The notes under the pieces: generated by a model
What the model was told of the DNA's origin: nothing
Database searches by the model: none
The model's input: only the letters and a program-made list of their open reading frames with translations
From: Leptospiraceae bacterium
GTDB taxonomy: Bacteria > Spirochaetota > Leptospiria > Leptospirales > Leptonemataceae
NCBI GenBank assembly: GCA_020440935.1
Contig: JAGRNC010000064.1
Location: 1-10,538 of the forward strand
Length of the DNA stretch: 10,538 bases
Reading direction: 5' to 3'
In this document: piece after piece, positions 1 through 5,950 of the stretch
Numbering within the stretch: the first letter of the stretch is position 1
Layout: every line of letters begins with the position of its first letter
Position numbers and translations under genes: made by a program

Positions 1-573
1 TGCCAGCTGAGTAAGCTCGGACTCCGTAATCAGTGGGCCATCATAGGCAGACCGTACGGTATGTCTTTTACCAATCATTGCGGCCAGAGGATCGGACCTC
101 TGCTCGGTGGCGGGCTTTAATTCCAATTTCGCAATCGGCTTTCTGCCCAGGTCTCTTGGCAGGCTATAACCTTCGGGCAGGAGTGTTATGTTCAGTTCCA
201 TATGCAGCGCCCCTGCCGCGATCGATGCAAGCTCCAGGAAGCATCCCTGGCCGATGTGGATCTGTCGGTAGGTAGGATCTGTAGCAGGCAATACCCTGTC
301 TTCGTCGACATAAAGGACAGCACTCATGCTGGAATGCACTTTGAATTTCCAGGCCTGGGTGTTGTGCGGATTGGGCGCCGAAATGCCCGCGTTTAGAACA
401 ATGAGAATTGGATCGGTAAGACCTAGGTCATGGGCGCTGGCCAGTGGCTCCACGGATTCCGAGCCCGAATAGCGAGTCTTCGAAACTGTGCTACAGTATT
501 GACTTAAGGTAGCTGCGGTCAGGAAACCCGCTGCATTGAGCAGAAAATCTTTTCGACTGTTTTGCTTTTTCAT
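1..573 (-). CDS. Acg-family nitroreductase-like protein (FMN-binding fold), N-terminal part; C-terminus beyond window edge
   Basis: The frame is open from an ATG at 573 to the left edge, giving 191 codons with no stop. Residues 61-77 contain APNPHNTQAWKF, which resembles the flavin-site segment (APSxxNTQPW) of Acg-type nitroreductases. A stretch around 89-115 (VDEDRVLPATDPTYRQ, then GQG) matches the following 'DxxRxLxxxDPxxR' region, and residues 168-180 (IGKRHTVRSAYDG) match the 'RhTxRxxyxg' segment. The N-terminus (SRKDFLLNAAGF) looks like a Tat signal but has Arg-Lys in place of Arg-Arg, so export is uncertain. Cys27 is preceded by Tyr, so it is not a good lipobox. GGAGAG about ten bases upstream of the ATG supports the start. 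The gene is divergent from the DUF4386 operon and may share its control region. The family reduces nitro compounds or binds FMN; the substrate is unknown. Family is fairly sure, role is not. Confidence 0.8.
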   Translation of the reverse strand, partial: MKKQNSRKDFLLNAAGFLTAATLSQYCSTVSKTRYSGSESVEPLASAHDLGLTDPILIVLNAGISAPNPHNTQAWKFKVHSSMSAVLYVDEDRVLPATDPTYRQIHIGQGCFLELASIAAGALHMELNITLLPEGYSLPRDLGRKPIAKLELKPATEQRSDPLAAMIGKRHTVRSAYDGPLITESELTQLA

Positions 574-604
574 GGCTCCAGTATCTCTCCAATGGAAGGA
601 AATA

Positions 605-630
605 TCGACCGTCCCTGCAGGGCAGGTCGA
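605..630. promoter_or_regulatory. 26-bp near-perfect palindrome, candidate operator between divergent genes
   Basis: TCGACC-gt-CCCTGCAGGG-ca-GGTCGA is symmetric about 617/618. Twenty-two of its 26 bases pair, and only the gt/ca positions break the symmetry. It lies between the divergent starts at 573 (minus) and 678 (plus), 48 bases before the latter. No T-run follows on either strand, so a terminator is unlikely. A weak -10-like AATACT (648-653) on the plus strand and a CATAAT (646-641) on the minus strand lie just beside it. A bound dimeric regulator could therefore affect both genes. The binding protein is unknown. Confidence 0.5.
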
Positions 631-667
631 ATACATTTCGATTATGCAATACTCTGTCTGCACCAAC

Positions 668-672
668 GGAGG
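668..672 (+). promoter_or_regulatory. Strong ribosome binding site (GGAGG) for the DUF4386 gene
   Basis: GGAGG lies five bases before the ATG at 678. It is the best Shine-Dalgarno in the window and fixes the first start of the three-gene operon; the downstream genes depend on overlap and have weak sites of their own. Confidence 0.75.
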
Positions 673-677
673 AAAGA

Positions 678-1370
678 ATGAAAGAGTCTGCAAATCGATT
701 TGACGGGGCCGGTATCACGGCGGTGGCCTTAATCGCCATAGCCTTGATTACATACCTGGCGGCCTTTTTTACACTGAATGGGGCTATCCAGTGGCCTGCC
801 AGCCTTCGGTATCCGCCCGATAAAATGTTGCCCCTGCTTCTGGAGAATCAGTCTGCCGTATTTCGGGGCTATTACTTCTATCTAATTTCTTCGCTATTGC
901 TGATTCCACTGATGCATATGACATCGTTGTTACTGGATCAGAAAAGCGAATTGTCCGGTCTTCTAATGCGAAGCGCCGCAGGGATGGCGGTGGCCTCGGC
1001 GGTTTTTCGTGCCCTGGGGATTATCCGATGGGAATTTGCCATGCCTTATCTGGCAAACTTGAGCTCGGGTGGCACGGCCGATGTGAGCGCCCATTTCTTT
1101 GTATTGAACGAGTACGCCGGCAAGGTGGGCGAGCATCTGGGGGTGGGGCTGAGCGCCAGCTTGATGCTAGTTTTCTTTGGTTTTAGTCTGCTGGCCGGAC
1201 GGCGCGGCAAAAAACTGGCCATATTGAGTTTCGTGGTAGCATTCTTGAATCTTCCCATGCGCGATTACTTCGTCGGAGTTCCGGGATGGTATTTAACGGC
1301 CGCCGCCAATTTCTTTCTGGTCTGGCTGATTGCCGTTGCTGCATCATTCAAAATAAGAGCGACACAATGA
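678..1370 (+). CDS. DUF4386-like integral membrane protein
   Basis: This is a 230-residue hydrophobic protein with about six predicted membrane helices (roughly 11-32, 62-84, 98-115, 157-174, 180-195 and 203-224). Residues 117-126 (RWEFAMPYLA) and 145-155 (EYAGKVGEHLG) resemble the conserved 'RW...PYLA' and 'yaG...GEHLG' segments that I associate with the DUF4386 family, whose function is unknown. No catalytic motif is visible. The start is fixed by GGAGG five bases upstream. The stop codon TGA shares bases with the next gene's ATG (ATGA), so it is probably translationally coupled to the membrane cyclase downstream. It could be a sensor or partner subunit for that cyclase, but this is only inferred from position. 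Family assignment is from memory of motifs and is moderate. Confidence 0.72.
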   Translation: MKESANRFDGAGITAVALIAIALITYLAAFFTLNGAIQWPASLRYPPDKMLPLLLENQSAVFRGYYFYLISSLLLIPLMHMTSLLLDQKSELSGLLMRSAAGMAVASAVFRALGIIRWEFAMPYLANLSSGGTADVSAHFFVLNEYAGKVGEHLGVGLSASLMLVFFGFSLLAGRRGKKLAILSFVVAFLNLPMRDYFVGVPGWYLTAAANFFLVWLIAVAASFKIRATQ

Positions 1371-2650
1371 AGCTAAGCACAACCGAAGAAATTCTACAGC
1401 GGCGCGAAATTCGCGCCTTGCTTGTGGTTCTATTTCTGCGCATTCTGTATTCTGCGGGAATGTGGCTCGGTACCATGACGGTGGGAAAGAGCGATTGGGA
1501 AAAATGGATCACATCGATTCTGGCCTTAATTGTGCTTTGTTCCGCCGGACCATTCTGGCTGGCGTTGCGCCGACGTAAGGGCATTCTTATAGCGGGGCTT
1601 GTAGGCCTGGTTCTTGATCTGGCGGTGTACGGAATGCTTCCCATTATATGGTATAATTCTGTGGGCGGCGCATCGGTCGTTCCTGCTTACATGGTAAAGC
1701 ATCCGAACGTAATGGCTCTCGGATACATGTTATTGATTTTTCACAGCGCCGCCGGACGCCCGCTGTATCCGCTACTTGCCACTATTGGGGTGGCGGCCAT
1801 CCAGACAGGCCTGCTCTATTTTGCCAGCCTTGATCCGCGCACCCAGTTCTCCAGTGACTTTGTGGCGCATATGACGGCGGCATCAATCAGTATGGAGTTC
1901 TGGTCGGCGAACCTGTTTACCTTTCTGGCCGCGGGTGTTTCGCTATCCTGGATTGTTCGCACAGGGCAGGGCACACTGCGAAATGCCGTAGAAAAACAAA
2001 TGGAGAATGATCGACTCTCGCGTTACTTCTCTCCAGCGGTGCAGGAGGCGATTTTAGAGCAGAGCGCCGATCCGTTTGCACAGCGCGGCGAGCGAAAGAC
2101 GGTGGCCGTGCTGTTTTCCGACCTCCGGGCTTTTACATCCATGAGCGAAAAGCTGGAGCCGGAAAAAGCGATCGCCTGGCTTCGCGAATACCATCAATCC
2201 ATGGTGGAAATCATATTCCGGCATGGAGGCACTCTGGACAAGTTTCTGGGAGATGGTATTCTGGCAGTATTCGGCGCCCCCACCGAAGGGCGTGATGATG
2301 CGAAGCGCGCCTATTTGGCTGCCCTGGAGATGCAAAAGTCTCTGGTCGCTTTGAATCGAAAGCGCCAGGAGCGAGGGGATCCTCCTTTTCGGCAGGGAAT
2401 TGGTCTGCATTTCGGTCCTGCCATTGTAGGTAACATTGGAGTGGCGGAACGATTGGAATATACAATCATCGGAGATACCGTAAATGTTGCCAGTCGCTTG
2501 CAGGGTATGACAAAAGAGCTGGGTCAGGATACTTTGCTTTCCGGAGATCTGGTAAGAGAGCTGGAATCGGGCAGCGTGTCATTGGGATTGCATACCATTC
2601 GAGGGCGCGAGGAGCCCATAGAGGTATTTGCTCCTCCAAAGGATGCCTGA
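1367..2650 (+). CDS. Membrane-anchored class III adenylate cyclase (Lys/Thr type)
   Basis: This 427-residue protein probably converts ATP to cyclic AMP at the inner face of the cytoplasmic membrane. Residues 17-197 hold about six hydrophobic helices. A linker (RYFSPAVQEAIL, 219-230) then leads to the cyclase domain at about 243-422. Catalytic residues are all visible: metal-binding Asp252 (SDLRAFT) and Asp296 (DKFLGDG), purine-specifying Lys292, and transition-state Asn373 and Arg377 (NVASR). The second purine-specifying position is Thr366 instead of Asp, a combination known from class IIIb cyclases, several of which are bicarbonate-stimulated. The ATG at 1367 overlaps the upstream stop (ATGA); an earlier ATG at 1286 in this frame lies inside the DUF4386 gene and adds no domain. 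The 3' end overlaps the AraC-type regulator, which suggests co-expression. Cyclase family is sure; the exact nucleotide product is inferred. Confidence 0.93.
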   Translation: MKLSTTEEILQRREIRALLVVLFLRILYSAGMWLGTMTVGKSDWEKWITSILALIVLCSAGPFWLALRRRKGILIAGLVGLVLDLAVYGMLPIIWYNSVGGASVVPAYMVKHPNVMALGYMLLIFHSAAGRPLYPLLATIGVAAIQTGLLYFASLDPRTQFSSDFVAHMTAASISMEFWSANLFTFLAAGVSLSWIVRTGQGTLRNAVEKQMENDRLSRYFSPAVQEAILEQSADPFAQRGERKTVAVLFSDLRAFTSMSEKLEPEKAIAWLREYHQSMVEIIFRHGGTLDKFLGDGILAVFGAPTEGRDDAKRAYLAALEMQKSLVALNRKRQERGDPPFRQGIGLHFGPAIVGNIGVAERLEYTIIGDTVNVASRLQGMTKELGQDTLLSGDLVRELESGSVSLGLHTIRGREEPIEVFAPPKDA

Positions 2651-3770
2651 TTGGGTTCCGTCACGATTTGAAGATTTCGCTTTTCTTTTTCGATACCTGC
2701 CGATACTTCGCAGCATGGAGTTGATCCATGCTGCCGGCATCACTCAATCGCTGCTACTTTCGGTCTATTTCTTTAGACAAAGAGGAAAAGGCATATTGGA
2801 GGGATTGCTCCTTCTAACGGTGGCGGCCACCATAAGCATCGGCTATCTTTACGGTACCCATCGCATCCTGGAATTCCCGCATCTGGCACGCTGGGGATTT
2901 ACAGTGATGTCCTTGATCGGTCCGCTTTTTTATTTCTCCATGCGTGCTGGCGATCGCGGCATCGGCGCCATGGATGCTATCTGGTTTCTTGTGCCGGCCG
3001 GTATTTCCATTTATCTAATTCCATTTCATCTTTCTTCCGCCGAGCATAAACTTGCCTATCTTCGCGAGGATCTGATACAAATACACCTGGATTGCATCAT
3101 TATTCTATATGCCAGTCTGATCAACAATCTGGCGTCCATGTCGCTAGGAATTATACAGCTCTATCGGCGAGACCGTCGGGAGCGTGAGAATCAAAGCAGC
3201 GCAGGAAGCATACTTTATTACTTTGTGCCGCTGGCTTTGCTATTGTTTACCGCCAGTATTTCGGCTTTTGATCCAAATCTCTTGAATTCCGGGCTATTTT
3301 CCGGCATTGGATCGGTAATCGTGCTGTTGCGATCCTACGTGATTGTATACAATCAACGAAGCGATAGCGAAACCGATGCACTGTATCCTCCCACGCAACG
3401 TTATCGCAAAGCATTGCTTGGACAGGAGTTAGTTCAGGAATGCGGGGAGCGGCTGCGCCACTATCTGGACAATGAAAAACCATATCTGGAACCCGATTTC
3501 AAGTTACAGGATGCAGCGAAATTTCTGGATCTCTCCAATGTCCAGACCTCCCAGATTATTAACCGATATTTTGGAAAGAGCTTCTTACAAATGTGCCAGG
3601 AGTTGCGGGTTTCCGAAGCCCGCGCCCTTCTGGAGAGCCGACCGGACAGTTTCACTATACTTGATATTGCGCTGGAAAGCGGCTTTAACTCAAAATCTGC
3701 TTTTAACTCCGCCTTTCGAAACATCGTAGGCGCTTCGCCGTCCGACTATCGAAAGAAGCTACGTAGCTGA
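2643..3770 (+). CDS. AraC-family transcriptional regulator with N-terminal seven-helix membrane domain
   Basis: The 375-residue protein has about seven hydrophobic helices between residues 25 and 236, then a cytoplasmic AraC-type DNA-binding domain at about 265-373. The first helix-turn-helix is around 287-309 (FKLQDAAKFLDLS...). The second carries the signature DIALESGFNSKSAFNSAF (341-358), followed by GASPSDYRK. Membrane-bound AraC regulators of this layout are thought to sense a signal in or across the membrane and bind DNA while tethered. The start is uncertain. ATG 2643 overlaps the cyclase gene by eight bases, with AAAGG directly before it; TTG 2628 has GAGG close upstream; ATG 2715 begins right at the first helix but has no visible ribosome site. 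It is the last gene of the operon, and a likely target is the palindrome at 605-630, though this is untested. Confidence 0.9.
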   Translation: MPDWVPSRFEDFAFLFRYLPILRSMELIHAAGITQSLLLSVYFFRQRGKGILEGLLLLTVAATISIGYLYGTHRILEFPHLARWGFTVMSLIGPLFYFSMRAGDRGIGAMDAIWFLVPAGISIYLIPFHLSSAEHKLAYLREDLIQIHLDCIIILYASLINNLASMSLGIIQLYRRDRRERENQSSAGSILYYFVPLALLLFTASISAFDPNLLNSGLFSGIGSVIVLLRSYVIVYNQRSDSETDALYPPTQRYRKALLGQELVQECGERLRHYLDNEKPYLEPDFKLQDAAKFLDLSNVQTSQIINRYFGKSFLQMCQELRVSEARALLESRPDSFTILDIALESGFNSKSAFNSAFRNIVGASPSDYRKKLRS

Positions 3771-3821
3771 ACTCGGTATAGCTTCCGGGGCGCTCAGTAC
3801 TTGTAGAGGCTGGGCGCGACC

Positions 3822-3852
3822 GGGCCCTGGATTTCCCTTGCCAGGCAGGCCC
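3822..3852 (+). other. GC-rich hairpin after the AraC-type gene
   Basis: GGGCC-CTGG pairs with CCAG-(GCA bulge)-GGCCC around a 10-base loop. It sits in the 101-base gap between the AraC-type gene and the second cyclase, but only two T residues follow. It might slow polymerase or shape the leader of the second cyclase gene. It is not a convincing intrinsic terminator. Nothing else stands out in 3771-3871. Confidence 0.25.
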
Positions 3853-3871
3853 TTAGAAGCACCCATTCCTC

Positions 3872-4996
3872 ATGAAGCGTTCCACCGCCATTCGATTCAA
3901 AATTGCCACATTGTTCATGGTATATTTTCTTCTGGTTTCCATTCTTCTATTTTTGAATGGGTATCTACTTCGTCTGGGAGTAGACAAAGGCGGGAACTGG
4001 GAAGCCAACCTTGCGTTGAACTTTCTGAACTATATTGCAGGCGGGATCGCAGGCGGATTGATCCTTGCCCTGTTCGAATTGTTTTTGCTGCAGAATTTGT
4101 TTCGCAGATATGGCTTATTGATTCTAACGCTGGGACGGGCTCTTTTCTTTACTCTTGTCTACATCGTCATTGTTGTCATTCTCGCTTTCTATTACAATAT
4201 CGAGGCCACCGGAAAAGGCCCTTTCGCATCGGAAGTGCTCGACGGAGTGAAGACATTCCTGCAAAGCCCTGAGCCGCTGCTCAACCTAGTTTTCTATCTT
4301 GTATTCGCGACTATCCTGGTCTTTTTTCACCAGGTGGCTGGCATCGTAGGCCGCGGGGTAATGGGGAAATTCTTGTTTGCGCGGTATCGAGAACCAAAGG
4401 TAGTACAGCAGGTATTTCTATTTCTGGATATCAACTCCTCTACGACCATTGCTGAAACCATTGGCCATGTACGCTTCTTTGCCATGATCCAGGATTTTCT
4501 CGTCGAAGCGGGCGCCGAAATCCTGGAGCATGGGGGCGAAATCTATAAATATGTTGGCGATGAAATCATTGCAATCTGGAATGTTGAGTCCGGAGCCCGC
4601 CATGCCAGGGCACTGCACTGCGTTCTGTCTATTTCTGATCGCATTCAAAGCAAATCCGAACAATTCCTGGAGCGCTACGGAGTAGTGCCCGATTTTAAAT
4701 CGGGAATCCACGTGGGCGAAGCCATGGTGGGTGAACTCGGGGATTGGAAGCGTGAAGTGGCATATATGGGCGATGTAATCAACACTACTGCGCGCATTCA
4801 GGGAGCCTGCAAAAAGCTCCAGGCGCGAGTTCTCATTAGCGACGAATATTATCGATTGATCATAGATAACACCAGGTTCTCGGCCGAATTCGTGGGAAAA
4901 GGTCGATTGCGGGGTAAAGAGGAGCCGGTGGGGTTGTATCGCATGAATCGTGCCGCGGTATCCTCTCGTGCCCTGGACGATGCGGCCCCCGCCTAG
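3872..4996 (+). CDS. Four-helix membrane class III nucleotide cyclase (Lys/Ala type)
   Basis: The 374-residue protein has about four membrane helices (roughly 8-30, 46-74, 81-108 and 135-160) and then a class III cyclase domain at about 180-358. Metal-binding Asp186 (FLDINSSTT) and Asp230 (KYVGDE), Lys226, and transition-state Asn304 and Arg308 (NTTAR) are present, so catalysis looks intact. The second purine-specifying position, seven residues before the Asn, is Ala297, so nucleotide choice cannot be read from the usual Lys/Asp rule. The KREVAYMGDVINTTARIQ segment (293-310) is typical of a cyclase subfamily I recall from Bacteroidetes and Leptospira-like genomes. ATG 3872 gives a basic N-terminus followed by a helix, but only a weak AGAAG lies about 13 bases upstream. 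The gene follows the three-gene operon by 101 bases and may be read separately. Confidence 0.9.
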   Translation: MKRSTAIRFKIATLFMVYFLLVSILLFLNGYLLRLGVDKGGNWEANLALNFLNYIAGGIAGGLILALFELFLLQNLFRRYGLLILTLGRALFFTLVYIVIVVILAFYYNIEATGKGPFASEVLDGVKTFLQSPEPLLNLVFYLVFATILVFFHQVAGIVGRGVMGKFLFARYREPKVVQQVFLFLDINSSTTIAETIGHVRFFAMIQDFLVEAGAEILEHGGEIYKYVGDEIIAIWNVESGARHARALHCVLSISDRIQSKSEQFLERYGVVPDFKSGIHVGEAMVGELGDWKREVAYMGDVINTTARIQGACKKLQARVLISDEYYRLIIDNTRFSAEFVGKGRLRGKEEPVGLYRMNRAAVSSRALDDAAPA

Positions 4997-5051
4997 TGGC
5001 TCCAGGCCGATACTGGACGGGAAACGAGCCCTTCATCGATCCAGCCGGACA

Positions 5052-5065
5052 TCGCCAGGCGGCGA
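5052..5065. other. Small hairpin in the convergent junction
   Basis: TCGCC-aggc-GGCGA forms a 5-bp stem with a 4-base loop between the convergent ends of the second cyclase (4996) and the EEP gene (5099). No T-run flanks it on either strand, so it is at best a weak bidirectional stop signal. The remainder of 4997-5098 holds nothing recognisable. Confidence 0.2.
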
Positions 5066-5098
5066 GGCATTCGAGTGAGGACATCCACGGCAGCGGCA

Positions 5099-5950
5099 TC
5101 AGCGCGAAGTATCTGGCGTAGCCGATTCCGTAGATTCGGAGGTCTCCAGAACCAGGGGTAAATGGTCACTGGCCAATCTTGCAAGCGGTGTCGTGTGGGT
5201 ATACCAGCGACCGGCCTTTTGTTGGTTACAATAGATTCGATCCAGACAAAGCAGGGGAAACCGGGAAGGGAAGCTTCGGCGAAGACGGGCATGAAGGTCG
5301 GCTCCGTTTCTCAATTTTCTGTCCAGCGGGGAGAGCGGAAACCATTCATTCATATCGCCGCATAGAATCAAATGTTGCGCATTCTGCGCCGCGGCTGCCT
5401 GCTCCATCGCAGGAATAATTGTGGAAATCTGCGATTTTCTTTCTCTTCGCTTCAGTCCAAGATGCGTTGAACCAACGAGCCATTTTGCCTGGTTCGAACT
5501 GTGGGGTTGGTCTCTGCTACCCTGGTCCGGTACGGCGAGTGTGGAGAGGAGCAGTCCTCGGGGTTCGCGATTTCTGTATTTTAGCGATATAGTGTAGGAT
5601 TCCAGGATCTGGTATCTGGAAAGGAGCGCATTACCATATTGGCCGGGGCCGGTGGGTCCGGCGGCTAGATTGTAGCCAGGCAACGATGCCAGAAATTCAA
5701 ACTGTACCTCTCCGGCGCGACGATAGCGAAGAGAGCCCACCTCTTGTAGGCAAACAATATCACAGTCCAGTTCGCCGATTACTTCGGCGATCCGCTGGAC
5801 GGAGACCTGCCCATCGACGCCCCTGCCTCCATGCATATTGTAGGTGGCGATCTTTATCTTACTTTTCTCCGATGGGTAAAAAATCTTCCAGGATCTTTTC
5901 CACCTGAATGGGCTTTTCCGGATCCAGTTGTAGTTCGGGTACAATGTCAT
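5099..5950 (-). CDS. Endonuclease/exonuclease/phosphatase (EEP) family protein, YbhP-like
   Basis: Counting from ATG 5950 the protein has 283 residues, with the EEP (DNase I-like, Mg-dependent phosphodiesterase) fold starting at about residue 31. Visible motifs are Asn38 (TYNMHGG), Glu70 (CLQEVG), YGNALLSRY (105-113), His163 (STHLG), Asp199/Asn201 (GDMNEW), Asp237 (LDRIY) and Asp262-His263 (SDHLPLV). All the usual catalytic residues are therefore present. The superfamily cuts phosphodiester bonds in nucleic acids, sphingomyelin or phosphoinositides; the substrate here is unknown. No signal peptide is seen. It directly follows the PLD gene, as ybhP follows clsB in E. coli. The start is odd: ATG 5950 lies 92 bases inside the PLD gene and adds about 30 basic, Trp-rich residues, and no ATG, GTG or TTG lies between TTG 5944 and the domain start. 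A GGA about ten bases before ATG 5950 gives modest support. Confidence 0.85.
   Translation of the reverse strand: MTLYPNYNWIRKSPFRWKRSWKIFYPSEKSKIKIATYNMHGGRGVDGQVSVQRIAEVIGELDCDIVCLQEVGSLRYRRAGEVQFEFLASLPGYNLAAGPTGPGQYGNALLSRYQILESYTISLKYRNREPRGLLLSTLAVPDQGSRDQPHSSNQAKWLVGSTHLGLKRRERKSQISTIIPAMEQAAAAQNAQHLILCGDMNEWFPLSPLDRKLRNGADLHARLRRSFPSRFPLLCLDRIYCNQQKAGRWYTHTTPLARLASDHLPLVLETSESTESATPDTSR

Noticed and set aside
487..495. Cys27 of the nitroreductase-like protein as a lipoprotein attachment site
   Set aside because: The residues before it (Ser-Gln-Tyr) do not form a lipobox even under the relaxed spirochaete pattern, as Tyr at -1 is not accepted.
491..739. Minus-strand open frame crossing the divergent promoter region
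   Set aside because: It overlaps the nitroreductase-like gene's start in another frame, runs through the palindrome and the strong ribosome site of the DUF4386 gene, and resembles no protein family.
4860..5292. Minus-strand open frames across the convergent junction
   Set aside because: They are other-frame shadows of the second cyclase and of the EEP gene; the EEP frame carries the conserved SDHLPLV end, which these do not.
5877..5883. T_TTT_TTA slippery heptamer in the PLD reading frame, suggesting programmed -1 frameshifting into the EEP gene
   Set aside because: The heptamer is in the correct register, but a -1 shift reaches a stop about eight codons later. The EEP gene is in the +1 frame, so canonical slippage would not produce a PLD-EEP fusion.
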